64,000 nt of DNA, from assembly GCA_044370415.1 (NCBI GenBank), contig JBILVO010000003.1, forward strand, positions 12,626 to 76,625. Direction: 5' to 3'. The position numbers and the translations under genes were made by a program. This stretch comes from CAMCQY01 sp044370415 (GTDB lineage Bacteria > Planctomycetota > Planctomycetia > Pirellulales > UBA1268). Shown here in pieces: positions 56,576 to 64,000 of the stretch. Under the pieces are notes generated by a model. It had not been told where the DNA came from. It made no database searches and worked only from the letters and a program-made list of their open reading frames with translations. Positions within the stretch are counted from its first letter, which is position 1. Each line of letters opens with the position of its first letter.

Positions 56576-57478
56576 TCACCGCCGCTGTGTGAAGAGCCAG
56601 TCGAGCACGAACGGGTCGCGGTACGCCGGCGTCCAGGAGTCGTGGCCCACGCCCGGCAGTTCCGAGTAGACGGGGCGGCCGCCGGCCGCCCGCACCGCGG
56701 CGATCATCGACCGCGATCGTGCGACGGGCACCGTGGTGTCGGCGTCGCCGTGGAAGCACCAGGTCGGCAGGGCCGCGAGGCGGCCGGCCACGCGTTCGTC
56801 GCCGCCGCCGCAGATCGGCAGGATGGCCGCGAAGCGTTCCGGCGTCCGGGCCGCGAGATCCCACGTGCCGAAGCCCCCCATCGACAGCCCCGTGAGGTAG
56901 ATCCGACCGGTATCGACGGCCTCGCGAGCGAGCACGTCGTCCAGGGCCGCCACGGCGGCCGCGAGGTCGACGCTCGGCGTGACCGACTGCGGCGTGCTGG
57001 CGCCGTCGGCCCAGGAGACATCGACCCACCGCTCGTCCTGGCGGCACTGCGGGGCGAGCACGAAGCACGGGTGCCGGCGGCGCGTGGCGGGATCGGCCAG
57101 CCACGTTGGCAGGTACTTGAGTTGTGCGAGGTTGTCGCTGCCGCGCTCGCCAGCGCCGTGCAGAAAGAGCACGAGCGGGTGGCGTGGGGGCGTCGGGGCA
57201 TCCCCCGCGGTGCTGTCGGGCAGCAGGAGGCGATAGCGGAACGCAACCGGCGTGCCAGCCTCATCGACCCGCACCGACCGTTCCTCGTAGAGTCGGGCGC
57301 CGACGGCGTCCTTGTCGGCCTTGTTGGTGTCAGCCTTGTCAGTGGCGGCCTGCGTAGTCGGCGACACGGCGGGCTCCTTGGCGTCGGTGGGCGATGGTGC
57401 GGACAGGAGCAGGGCCGGAAGCCAGACGGCGAGGCCGCCGCGGAAGATCGTCAGGGCATGCGTGTGGAGGGTGAACAT
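56576..57478 (-). CDS. Secreted alpha/beta hydrolase, dienelactone/prolyl-oligopeptidase type
   Basis: 300 residues. A signal peptide with hydrophobic core (residues 14-30) is followed by a Thr/Lys/Asp-rich linker. PLVLFLHGAGERGSDN supplies the oxyanion region. The nucleophile is the Ser in YLTGLSMGGFGTWDLA. FHGDADTTVPVARSR likely gives the acid Asp, and GVGHDSW the His. The length and motifs match the secreted phospholipase/carboxylesterase-like group found with polysaccharide-degradation genes. It may cleave ester groups; the substrate is open. Confidence 0.85.
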   Translation of the reverse strand: MFTLHTHALTIFRGGLAVWLPALLLSAPSPTDAKEPAVSPTTQAATDKADTNKADKDAVGARLYEERSVRVDEAGTPVAFRYRLLLPDSTAGDAPTPPRHPLVLFLHGAGERGSDNLAQLKYLPTWLADPATRRRHPCFVLAPQCRQDERWVDVSWADGASTPQSVTPSVDLAAAVAALDDVLAREAVDTGRIYLTGLSMGGFGTWDLAARTPERFAAILPICGGGDERVAGRLAALPTWCFHGDADTTVPVARSRSMIAAVRAAGGRPVYSELPGVGHDSWTPAYRDPFVLDWLFTQRR

Positions 57479-57494
57479 CGGGATCAGCCTACGC

Positions 57495-58235
57495 TCAGCC
57501 GGCGTCGTCGGCTCGATCGCCGAGGACGAGCCGCACTCGGCGCGGCATCGTCATCCGGGCGAAGAGGCCGACCGATCCCGCCGGAAGCCCCAGGAACTCG
57601 AGGTGCTCGAACCACTGGATCGCCTCCGCGGCCAGCTTGCCGACCGCCGTGCCCCGCAGGTCGAGGGAGCGGAGGTTCTTCAGCGGCTTGAGCTGCAGCA
57701 GCCCCTCGTCGGTGATGGCCCCGCCGGAGAGATCGAGCCGAGCGAGGTCCTTGAGCGACTCGGCGCGGAATCCCAGCAGGATCGCGAACACGTCGTCCGC
57801 GGCCGGGCCTCGGAGCCGCAGGGCCACGAGCCTGTCGGCCACGTGGCCGAAATCCTCGCCGAAGGACTTCCGCAGCCAGTCGGCCTCCTCCATCTCGACC
57901 TCGCCACCGCGTTCGATCGTCTCGCTGACGACCTCCTGCTGCTGGGCGTAGGCCTCGATCTTCGACGCCAGCCATTCGAGCTTGCCCGCCTTGAAGCGGA
58001 CGTACTCGTTGGCCTCCTCGAAGGCCCGTTGCAGGAGGATGAACTGCTCGGGGTCGCCGCCCCGGTCCGGGTGCATCGCCTTGGCCTTGACGAAGTAGGC
58101 CTGCTTGACGTCCTCCTCCGTGACCGGTGGCATCAGCCCCAGCATGGTCAGGAACGGAGGGGTCGCCTGGGAGGATGGCGAAGCCGGGGAGGCGGGGGGG
58201 CGGCCGCCACGGTGCTGTTCGTCGGGGGAAGGCAT
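57495..58235 (-). CDS. J-domain protein with leucine-rich-repeat-like end
   Basis: 246 residues from ATG 58235 (an upstream start at 58295 is possible). After a Pro/Ser-rich start, a J-domain spans about 30-85, with the catalytic HPD at 55-57 in KAKAMHPDRGGDPEQF. A helical middle follows. The end has leucine-rich-repeat-like segments (LARLDLSGGAITDEGLLQL, LRSLDLRGTAVGKLA). HPD identifies a DnaK partner; the LRR part may bind a client. It is 16 bases after the hydrolase on the same strand order (upstream), with no dnaK or grpE nearby. Confidence 0.78.
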   Translation of the reverse strand: MPSPDEQHRGGRPPASPASPSSQATPPFLTMLGLMPPVTEEDVKQAYFVKAKAMHPDRGGDPEQFILLQRAFEEANEYVRFKAGKLEWLASKIEAYAQQQEVVSETIERGGEVEMEEADWLRKSFGEDFGHVADRLVALRLRGPAADDVFAILLGFRAESLKDLARLDLSGGAITDEGLLQLKPLKNLRSLDLRGTAVGKLAAEAIQWFEHLEFLGLPAGSVGLFARMTMPRRVRLVLGDRADDAG

Positions 58236-58370
58236 GGGCGGTCGGCGTCCGGGGCCGGAAAACCGCAGGGTAAACCGGAGATCGGTGAGGTGCAACGTTC
58301 ACCTTGATCCGATTCGCAGGGTTTCCTAGCTTTCCCGGAACATATCTCAGCCGCCAAGGAGGGCGCCGTG

Positions 58371-60503
58371 ATGCGACGACTGCTGCCGGTGAATGGCCCG
58401 CACCACTGGATTCGTGACGGCTGGATTCGTGACGCCGCGGCACGGGTGCCGCGGCATCGCTGGGCGGTCATCGGGGGCGAACTCGTGGCGGTCACGGCCG
58501 TGGTGGCCTTGGCCATCGCCTGGCGCAGCCTCTCCGGGACGCCGCATGCCGAGGCCGTGCCGCCGCGGCCGGCCGCCGGACAGCCCAGCCCGGGGCCCGC
58601 GGCCGCGTCCGAAAAGATCATGGCGCTCGTCAACGGTGCCGAGATCTCGCAGTCGCAGCTCGCCGCTGAGTGCCTCGACCGGCATGGGAAGACAGTGCTC
58701 GAGGCCATGGTGAACCGCCTCGTCATTGCGCAGGGGTGCGCGCGGCAGGGCGTGTCGGTCACACAGCAGGACGTGGATGCCGAGATCGACGCCATGGCCA
58801 AGCGATTCAGCGTGCCCCGTGACAAGTGGATCGAGCTCATCGAGAAGGAGCGGGGCATCTCGCCGCGTCAGTACGCCGAGGACATCGTCTGGCCGATGAT
58901 CGCGCTGCGACGGTTGGCCCGGGCCGCGATCGAGCCGACTCCCGACGAAGTGCGGGAGGCCTTCGAGAACCAGTTCGGCGACTCGGTGAAGGCGAGGATC
59001 ATCGTGGCCAGAACGCGGAAGGAGGCGGAGGACCTGCGGGTCAGGGCGCTGGCCGCCCCCGACGACTTTGGCGGGCTCGCCAGGCAGCACTCCGTCGACG
59101 TCGGCAGCGCCAGCGCCAACGGCTGGGTGCAGCCGATCCGCCGCCATTCCGGCGACGTCGGCTTCGAACGGGTGGTGTTCGCGCTCCGCCCGGGCGACGT
59201 GTCCCAGGTTGTGCAGGTGGCCGATCAGTTCATCGTCGTCAAGTGCGAAGACCGGCTGCCGGCCGCCGACGTGACGCTGGAGTCGGTGCAGCCCCGGCTG
59301 CTCGAGGACCTGCGTGAGAGGAAGAGCCGCGCGGTGTCGACGGAGGTGTTCCGTGGAATGCAGGATGCCGCGACTGTCGAGAACGTCCTCAACGACACGG
59401 CGAAGGCCGCGGCGGCTCCCGACGTGGCCGCCCGTGTCAACGGCCAGCCGATCATGATCGCCGATGTGCGGGAGAAGTGCGTCGACCGGTACGGCTTCGA
59501 GGTGCTGGAGATCCTCATCACGAAGCAGCTCATCGAGCAGGCCCTCAAGCGGGAGCAACGGGTGGTCGCCCAGGCCGACATCGACGCGGAGATCTTCCGG
59601 GCCGCGGAGTCGATGGGCTTCAAGAAGCCCGACGGGTCGCCCGACGTCGACGCCTGGTTCAAGCGGGTGACGCAGGACGAGAAGATTCCGCTGCGGCACT
59701 ACATCGAGGACGTCGTGCAGCCGACGGTGGCGCTGAAGCAGCTCGTCGGCAAGGTGCCGGTGACCCAGGAGGACCTCGACAAGGCTTTTCAGGCGACGTT
59801 CGGGCCGCGCTGCCGCTGCCGCCTGATCGTGCTCGACAGCCAGCGGCGGGCCCAGGAGGTGTGGCAGCTCGCCCGACAGAATCCCAGCGCCGAGAGGATC
59901 GGCGACCTCGCGGAGCAGTATTCGGTCGACCCGACGAGCCGCACGCTGCGGGGCGAAGTTCCGCCCATCCAGCAGTACGGTGGCCAGCCGGCGCTCGAGC
60001 GGCAGGCGTTCGCGCTCAAGCCGGGCGAACTGTCGGGCATCGTGCAGGTCGCGGACCGGTTCCTGGTGATCTTCTGCGAGGGCTACACGCCGGCGGCGCA
60101 GGTGACTTTCGAGGAGGTGCGCGGCGAGCTCTTCGACGACATCCACGAGAAGAAGCAGCGGATCGAACTCTCGCGATACTTCACGCACCTCCGTGAGTCG
60201 GCGGCGATCGACAACTTCCTCGCCGGCACCAGCCACGCGCCCAGCCGGCCCGGCGATCCGCGGCCGGTGGCCCCGGGCCGCACGCTAGGGGAGCCCGGTC
60301 TTCCCGCGGAAGCGGCCGCCGTCGCCGCACAGGCCGTCCGCGCAGAGCCGTCGCAGCCTCGGGCCGGCAGCCGCAAGGCGGCCGCAGGGCAGGCTTCACC
60401 CGGCCTAGCCCCGGCCGGCCAAGCCCCGGCCAGCCAGGCGAAGAGCGGACCGCAGCCGCCCTCGGGCGTCGTGCCTGCGTCGCTCGACGCGCCGATCCGT
60501 TGA
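58371..60503 (+). CDS. Membrane-anchored double parvulin-type peptidyl-prolyl isomerase
   Basis: 710 residues; ATG 58371 is chosen because AAGGAGGG lies seven bases before it (GTG 58368 also fits). One N-terminal helix (about residues 34-52) anchors or exports the protein. Two similar modules follow, about 80-330 and 345-620, each with a SurA-like helical part (VNGAEISQSQLA; VNGQPIMIADVREKC) and a PPIC-like part ending in FALRPGDVSQVVQVADQFIVV or FALKPGELSGIVQVADRFLVI. The end is Ala/Pro/Gln-rich. It may act as a periplasmic chaperone for outer-membrane proteins. It is divergent from the J-domain gene, with 135 bases shared. Confidence 0.85.
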   Translation: MRRLLPVNGPHHWIRDGWIRDAAARVPRHRWAVIGGELVAVTAVVALAIAWRSLSGTPHAEAVPPRPAAGQPSPGPAAASEKIMALVNGAEISQSQLAAECLDRHGKTVLEAMVNRLVIAQGCARQGVSVTQQDVDAEIDAMAKRFSVPRDKWIELIEKERGISPRQYAEDIVWPMIALRRLARAAIEPTPDEVREAFENQFGDSVKARIIVARTRKEAEDLRVRALAAPDDFGGLARQHSVDVGSASANGWVQPIRRHSGDVGFERVVFALRPGDVSQVVQVADQFIVVKCEDRLPAADVTLESVQPRLLEDLRERKSRAVSTEVFRGMQDAATVENVLNDTAKAAAAPDVAARVNGQPIMIADVREKCVDRYGFEVLEILITKQLIEQALKREQRVVAQADIDAEIFRAAESMGFKKPDGSPDVDAWFKRVTQDEKIPLRHYIEDVVQPTVALKQLVGKVPVTQEDLDKAFQATFGPRCRCRLIVLDSQRRAQEVWQLARQNPSAERIGDLAEQYSVDPTSRTLRGEVPPIQQYGGQPALERQAFALKPGELSGIVQVADRFLVIFCEGYTPAAQVTFEEVRGELFDDIHEKKQRIELSRYFTHLRESAAIDNFLAGTSHAPSRPGDPRPVAPGRTLGEPGLPAEAAAVAAQAVRAEPSQPRAGSRKAAAGQASPGLAPAGQAPASQAKSGPQPPSGVVPASLDAPIR

Positions 60504-60555
60504 CGCGCCGGCGTGCTGTGACGCCACGATCGTCCGTCGATCAAGCGGCGGCAGT

Positions 60556-60584
60556 GGCATCACGCCGCATGGCGGCGTGATGCC
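60556..60584. terminator. Perfect 13-bp hairpin between convergent genes
   Basis: GGCATCACGCCGC (60556-60568) pairs with GCGGCGTGATGCC (60572-60584) across a three-base ATG loop. There is no T-tract on either side, so it may be a factor-assisted terminator or RNA-protective stem. It sits between the end of the parvulin gene and the sigma factor stop codon. Confidence 0.55.
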
Positions 60585-60611
60585 TCCCCGGACGCGAGTT
60601 GGTCGAGGCGA

Positions 60612-62120
60612 CTACTCGAGTTCCGGCAGGACGCCGTCCGCCGTCGCCGCCTCACGCAGCTTCTCGAGAGCCTTCGCCTCGATCTGCCGGACCCGCTCCT
60701 TTGTCACGCCGAGCGCCGAGCCCACTTCCTTGAGGGTCTGCGGCTCGTGCTCGTGGTCGAGACCGTAGCGGCGGATGATGATCGTCTGCTCGCGGGAGTC
60801 GAGCCTGTCGAGAAACTTGCCGACCTGCCGGAGCCGATCCCGCTCCGCGATCCGCTGCTGGTTTTCGTCGGCCCGCCGGTCCGTGGCCGACTGGAGCAAC
60901 TCCATGTCGGCCGACCGGAAGCGGTCGTGGTGCCGATGCTCGTCGGGGATGGTGCGGGCGTAATTCTTCATGATCGCCCAGGAGGCGTAGGTGCTGAACT
61001 TGTTGCCCCTGGCGTAGTCGAACTTTTCCACGGCCCGGATCAGCGACATGTTGCCGTCGCTGACCAGGTCGAAGAAGCTGTCGCCCGACGACACGCGACG
61101 CTTGGCGATCGATACCACCAGCCGCAGGTTGGCCCGCACGATCCGGTTCTTGAGATCGACGATCTCCGCGTAGAGACGGTCGATCTGGTCCATGAGCCGG
61201 GCATTGGGGCGGTCGGGCTCGAGCTGCGACCGCAGCGCCGACGCCCTCGACTTGAGGTAGTTGAACTTGCGGAACAGCCAGACCTCCTGCTCGCGGGTGA
61301 GCAGCGGCACCTCGTAGAGGCTCGCCAGATAGGCGGGCAGCCCGGCCGGTCGCCGCACCTTCTTCACCGGGTCGTCGGCGCCCGGGTAGGGCTGGTCGAC
61401 GACCTTCTCGGCGCTCTTCCGCTCGAAGAGCGCGTTGGGCATGTAGTCGAGCGGCAACTGCATGATCTGCCGGGCACGCTGCGCGAGGATCACCCGGTAG
61501 ATGCTCGCCTTGGAACGGCGGTAGCGGGCCGCGATCGACTCGACCGGCTCGCCCCGCAGGTGCTGCTGGTAGATCCGGTCGCAGTTCTCCGGCCGGAGGC
61601 GGCCACCCGCCGACTGGAACACCGCCACGTCGGGCTGATCCTGGTCGTGCCTCTTGATCGTGTAGCGGATGGTTTCCACGCTGCGATTGAGGCGGCTGGC
61701 GATCCGGCGATGCACGTCGGCCGGGCAGGCACCGGCGGCGGCCAGGCGGCGGGCCCAGGCGATGATGCGATCATGCTCGTCGGTGGACATCTGGCTGAAG
61801 CGGCTGCCGCGATCGATCCTGAGCCTGTTCTCGCGCATGAACCGCTCCACGGCGCTGGCGAGGAAGCCGACGCGGCGTCGGCCGCCGACCACGTGCCGCT
61901 CGGCCACGAGGCCATGGTCCCGCCACCGCGAGATCGTCTTGGTCGACACGTTGAAGCGGGTCGCGAGGTCCTCGATCGAGAGCACCTCGTCGGGGGCCGC
62001 CGGCGTGGCGGCGGTCAACCGACCGGCGACAGCCTGCCCGTCGGCCGCTTCGCGACCGGGCTCGTTGAACAGCCGCAGCGACGCGTTCTCATCAGCAGGA
62101 TCAAAGAAATTCGAGCGCAT
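60612..62120 (-). CDS. RNA polymerase sigma factor with MerR-like and extra HTH domains
   Basis: 502 residues, preceded by GGAGGTGAC. The amino part is unusual. Residues 46-97 are a MerR-like HTH (LSIEDLATRFNVSTKTISRW, then GRRRVGF), and two further HTH-like units follow near 115-155 and 180-215. The sigma70 core comes next: region 2 has NLRLVVSIAKRRVSSGDSFF, DLVSDGNMSLIRAVEKFDY and NKFSTYASWAIMKN. Region 4 has LKEVGSALGVTKERVRQIEAKALEKLR. Region 3 is short. It thus resembles a group 2/3 sigma with a DNA-binding extension in place of region 1. No anti-sigma gene is adjacent. Confidence 0.9.
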   Translation of the reverse strand: MRSNFFDPADENASLRLFNEPGREAADGQAVAGRLTAATPAAPDEVLSIEDLATRFNVSTKTISRWRDHGLVAERHVVGGRRRVGFLASAVERFMRENRLRIDRGSRFSQMSTDEHDRIIAWARRLAAAGACPADVHRRIASRLNRSVETIRYTIKRHDQDQPDVAVFQSAGGRLRPENCDRIYQQHLRGEPVESIAARYRRSKASIYRVILAQRARQIMQLPLDYMPNALFERKSAEKVVDQPYPGADDPVKKVRRPAGLPAYLASLYEVPLLTREQEVWLFRKFNYLKSRASALRSQLEPDRPNARLMDQIDRLYAEIVDLKNRIVRANLRLVVSIAKRRVSSGDSFFDLVSDGNMSLIRAVEKFDYARGNKFSTYASWAIMKNYARTIPDEHRHHDRFRSADMELLQSATDRRADENQQRIAERDRLRQVGKFLDRLDSREQTIIIRRYGLDHEHEPQTLKEVGSALGVTKERVRQIEAKALEKLREAATADGVLPELE

Positions 62121-62582
62121 TCGTCACCTCCGTTCCCGGCCGTCCTTGCCGGGCTGTGAATGGGGGAACCCCGGGTCGTCCTTCACCCATCGCCCTCTGG
62201 GAGAGTTCGTTGAGACTTATACGGCGTTGCCGGTGCGACGGTTCATGAACGGACAGTCGTTCTTGAGGAATTCCGCAGGACACCTCCCCGTCGGCACGCT
62301 CGGAGCCGCGGCCACAGAGCCGTAAGCCGTTGCCGGCCAATAGCTTACCGCGACCGCATTTTTCTCGCAGTCCGTGGGGGACATTTTGGATTCCCTTGAA
62401 AAAAGACGTTTTTCCGACTGGACACTTGGTACGGGTGGGCATTTTTCCGGGGCCGGCGGGGGTTCTTCCGGGCCGAAGGAAGTAGAGACACCACCAGCTG
62501 CCGTACGACCGGCCGGACACCTGGCCGGACACCTGGTGCACGGGAGTGGTGCACGGGGGCGGAGTGGATGACGGGAGACGTG
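62121..62582. other. Divergent regulatory region with T-runs and tandem repeats
   Basis: About 460 bases between the sigma gene and a divergent secreted-protein gene. Between 62355 and 62455 the short motif (G/A)C(A/G)TTTT(T) recurs four times in otherwise GC-rich DNA. Two tandem repeats follow at 62511-62534 and 62535-62560. The lower-GC stretch probably holds the promoters of both genes. An open frame at 62101-62541 overlaps the sigma gene start and has no coding bias. Confidence 0.5.
62511..62560. repeat. Two adjacent pairs of short tandem repeats
   Basis: GGCCGGACACCT occurs twice without gap (62511-62522 and 62523-62534). Directly after it GGTGCACGGGAGT and GGTGCACGGGGGC form a second 13-bp pair (62535-62560). 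They end just before the ribosome site of the next gene and could bind a regulator or affect spacing. Confidence 0.6.
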
Positions 62583-64000
62583 ATGAAGCTGAAGCTGCAG
62601 TGCGGAAAACCTGGGAGCCGGCTTGTTGGGGTCCTGGCGGTCCTGGGCGTCACCTGCGGCCTGATGGTCGGGATCCCGACCAGCGGCCGCGGTGAGGATG
62701 GTGGGGAGAATGTGGGGGAGGCGGCAGCGGGGCCGGTCGCGGCTGTGGACGAGGCCCTCGTCATGGAAATCGCCTTGGACGCAGGGGATTCGCAGCCGTC
62801 CCCGGCCGCCGAACCGGCCGCCGAACCGGGGGAGCGGCCCGAGTCGGGCCCCGATATCGCGGCAGCCGCAGCCCCAGTTGGCCCAGCACCTGGGCCGGTC
62901 GACGCCGCGCCGCCGGCGGCCCTGCCGCTGCGGTGCCGTGTGAAACTGGATGTCACCGGAGAATTGATCGCTCCGGCAGGACGCGATGCACCGCCGATCC
63001 GGCGGCCGATCACGGTGGATGCCCGGTTCGACTTCGAGGAGACGGCCGTGCACGAGGCGGCCGTCCCCACCGTCAGCCGCACCTACACCGACGCCGTGGC
63101 GGCGCTGCGGATCGGTGGCGAAGGGGCGGTCGCGTCCCTTGCGAACGATGCCCGGCGTCTGCTGGTCGTCAGGCAGGGGACCACGCCCGAGCCCTATCTC
63201 GAGGATGCGTTCCTCACGGCGGCGGAACGCGACCTGCTCTCCCTGCCCTTCGACGCGGTGCTGCTGGACGATCTCCTGCCACGCGCCGCCGTGGCGGTGG
63301 GGGAGGCATGGGAGGTGGCGGCGGACCTGGCCGCAGGACTGCTCGCGATCGACACAATCGAGTCGGGAACCATCAAGGCCCGACTGGAAGAGGTGACCGA
63401 CGGTCGCGCCCGCATGACCCTGAGCGGGGCCGTGGAGGGGTGGGTGGATGGCGTGCCCGCCAGGCTGACCGTTTCGGGGGGCTGCACCGCGCCGGCACGA
63501 GAGGTCGATGCGGACGCCGCCGACTCGCAGGCACCGGCATGGCGGATCGAGCCGCGGGTCGATCACGTCTCGGTGGTGATCCGCGAACGACGGCAGGCGG
63601 GGCACGTCGCCCCCGGCCTCGACGTCGAGGCGCGGCTGGTCGTGGCCAGGTCTCCAGCGGCGGGGACCGGCTCTGGCCAACAACGACTGGCCGTCCCTGA
63701 AAGGGCCGCCGCGGAAAAGACGCACAAGAACATTCAGGACACGACAGTCATTCAGGACGTGACTATGGAGACGCGGCGCCGTGGACCCGGTCGTCCCGGC
63801 CGCGTCTGGCACCGCGACACGGCCGGACGATTCGACCTTGTCCACGACGCCCGCTGGCGGACCGTGGAGGACGGCTCCACCGGACTGGTGATGCGGCTCG
63901 TCGATCGTGGGGCACTCGTGGGCCAGTGCTCCGTCGTGGCGGGGGTCGCGGGAGATGCGCCGCCGACGATCGCCGACGTCCGCAGCGACATCGAGCGCTC
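62583..64000 (+). CDS. Secreted protein of unknown function (3' end beyond window)
   Basis: The frame is open from ATG 62583 (GGGAG five bases before it) through the last base, 472 codons. A signal peptide (hydrophobic core residues 14-31) precedes a Pro/Ala/Glu-rich linker to about residue 115. The remainder has beta-rich segments such as VTGELIAPAG and VDARFDFEET, and a later HRDTAGRFDLVHDARW. No family is recognised. Overall layout suits a periplasmic or surface planctomycete protein. It is divergent from the sigma factor and may be one of its targets, which is conjecture. Confidence 0.75.
   Translation, partial: MKLKLQCGKPGSRLVGVLAVLGVTCGLMVGIPTSGRGEDGGENVGEAAAGPVAAVDEALVMEIALDAGDSQPSPAAEPAAEPGERPESGPDIAAAAAPVGPAPGPVDAAPPAALPLRCRVKLDVTGELIAPAGRDAPPIRRPITVDARFDFEETAVHEAAVPTVSRTYTDAVAALRIGGEGAVASLANDARRLLVVRQGTTPEPYLEDAFLTAAERDLLSLPFDAVLLDDLLPRAAVAVGEAWEVAADLAAGLLAIDTIESGTIKARLEEVTDGRARMTLSGAVEGWVDGVPARLTVSGGCTAPAREVDADAADSQAPAWRIEPRVDHVSVVIRERRQAGHVAPGLDVEARLVVARSPAAGTGSGQQRLAVPERAAAEKTHKNIQDTTVIQDVTMETRRRGPGRPGRVWHRDTAGRFDLVHDARWRTVEDGSTGLVMRLVDRGALVGQCSVVAGVAGDAPPTIADVRSDIER

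Noticed and set aside
62101..62541. 146-residue minus frame over the sigma gene start
   Set aside because: It covers the regulatory T-run and repeat region and lacks codon bias or a ribosome site.

Overview
This 64 kb window is high-GC chromosomal DNA that reads as a planctomycete, most likely of the Pirellulales. The evidence is the set of paralogous families typical of that group: DUF1501, DUF1549/DUF1553 with CxxCHNHPF, a planctomycete-type cytochrome c fused to WD40 repeats, DUF1080, an ExeA-like ATPase, GT-C type membrane proteins, and a sigma factor carrying a MerR-like helix-turn-helix. No insertion sequence, CRISPR array, integrase or rRNA was seen. There is one tRNA, tRNA-Pro(UGG). 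All assignments come from reading the sequence; no database search was possible.

Layout. 0-4 kb: the tail of a membrane protein, a small secreted protein built of three identical Cys-rich 26-residue repeats, an outer-membrane porin, a methyltransferase and a decayed ORF. 4-6.6 kb: tRNA-Pro, then parA-parB with a palindromic parS site upstream. 6.6-10.2 kb: DUF1015, S-adenosylhomocysteine hydrolase and phosphoribosylanthranilate isomerase, all on the minus strand. 10.4-16.6 kb: an ExeA-type ATPase, a DPM1-like glycosyltransferase, and two large membrane proteins (one TMTC-like with TPRs).

16.8-34.3 kb is a surface-polysaccharide locus made of two converging operons. The plus-strand operon (16.8-21.6 kb) encodes a thiamine-diphosphate enzyme, an SDR, a sugar-phosphate cyclase related to dehydroquinate synthase, and a NeuB-family synthase. 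This is an unusual combination whose product I cannot name. The minus-strand operon (34.3 to 21.7 kb) makes a CDP-3,6-dideoxyhexose (RfbF, RfbG, RfbH, then a reductase/epimerase) and adds glycosyltransferases, a sugar C-methyltransferase and other modifying enzymes. Its distal part (about 21.7-26.7 kb) has visibly lower GC than the flanks, suggesting transfer.

34.5-37.8 kb: 6-phosphofructokinase and acetyl-CoA synthetase. 38.1-50.1 kb: a five-gene plus-strand run of DUF1501, a PPC-domain protein, DUF1549/1553, cytochrome c/WD40/coiled-coil and a U32 peptidase-like RNA-modification protein. 50.5-58.3 kb: a DUF937 membrane protein, an ABC transporter fused to DUF1854, a DUF1080 protein, cysteine synthase, a secreted alpha/beta hydrolase and a J-domain/leucine-rich-repeat protein. 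58.4-64 kb: a double parvulin-type chaperone, the MerR-HTH sigma factor and a secreted protein cut by the window end.

The most promising undescribed systems are the TPP/SDR/cyclase/NeuB operon beside the dideoxyhexose cluster, the ABC-DUF1854 fusion, and the Cys-repeat secreted protein.
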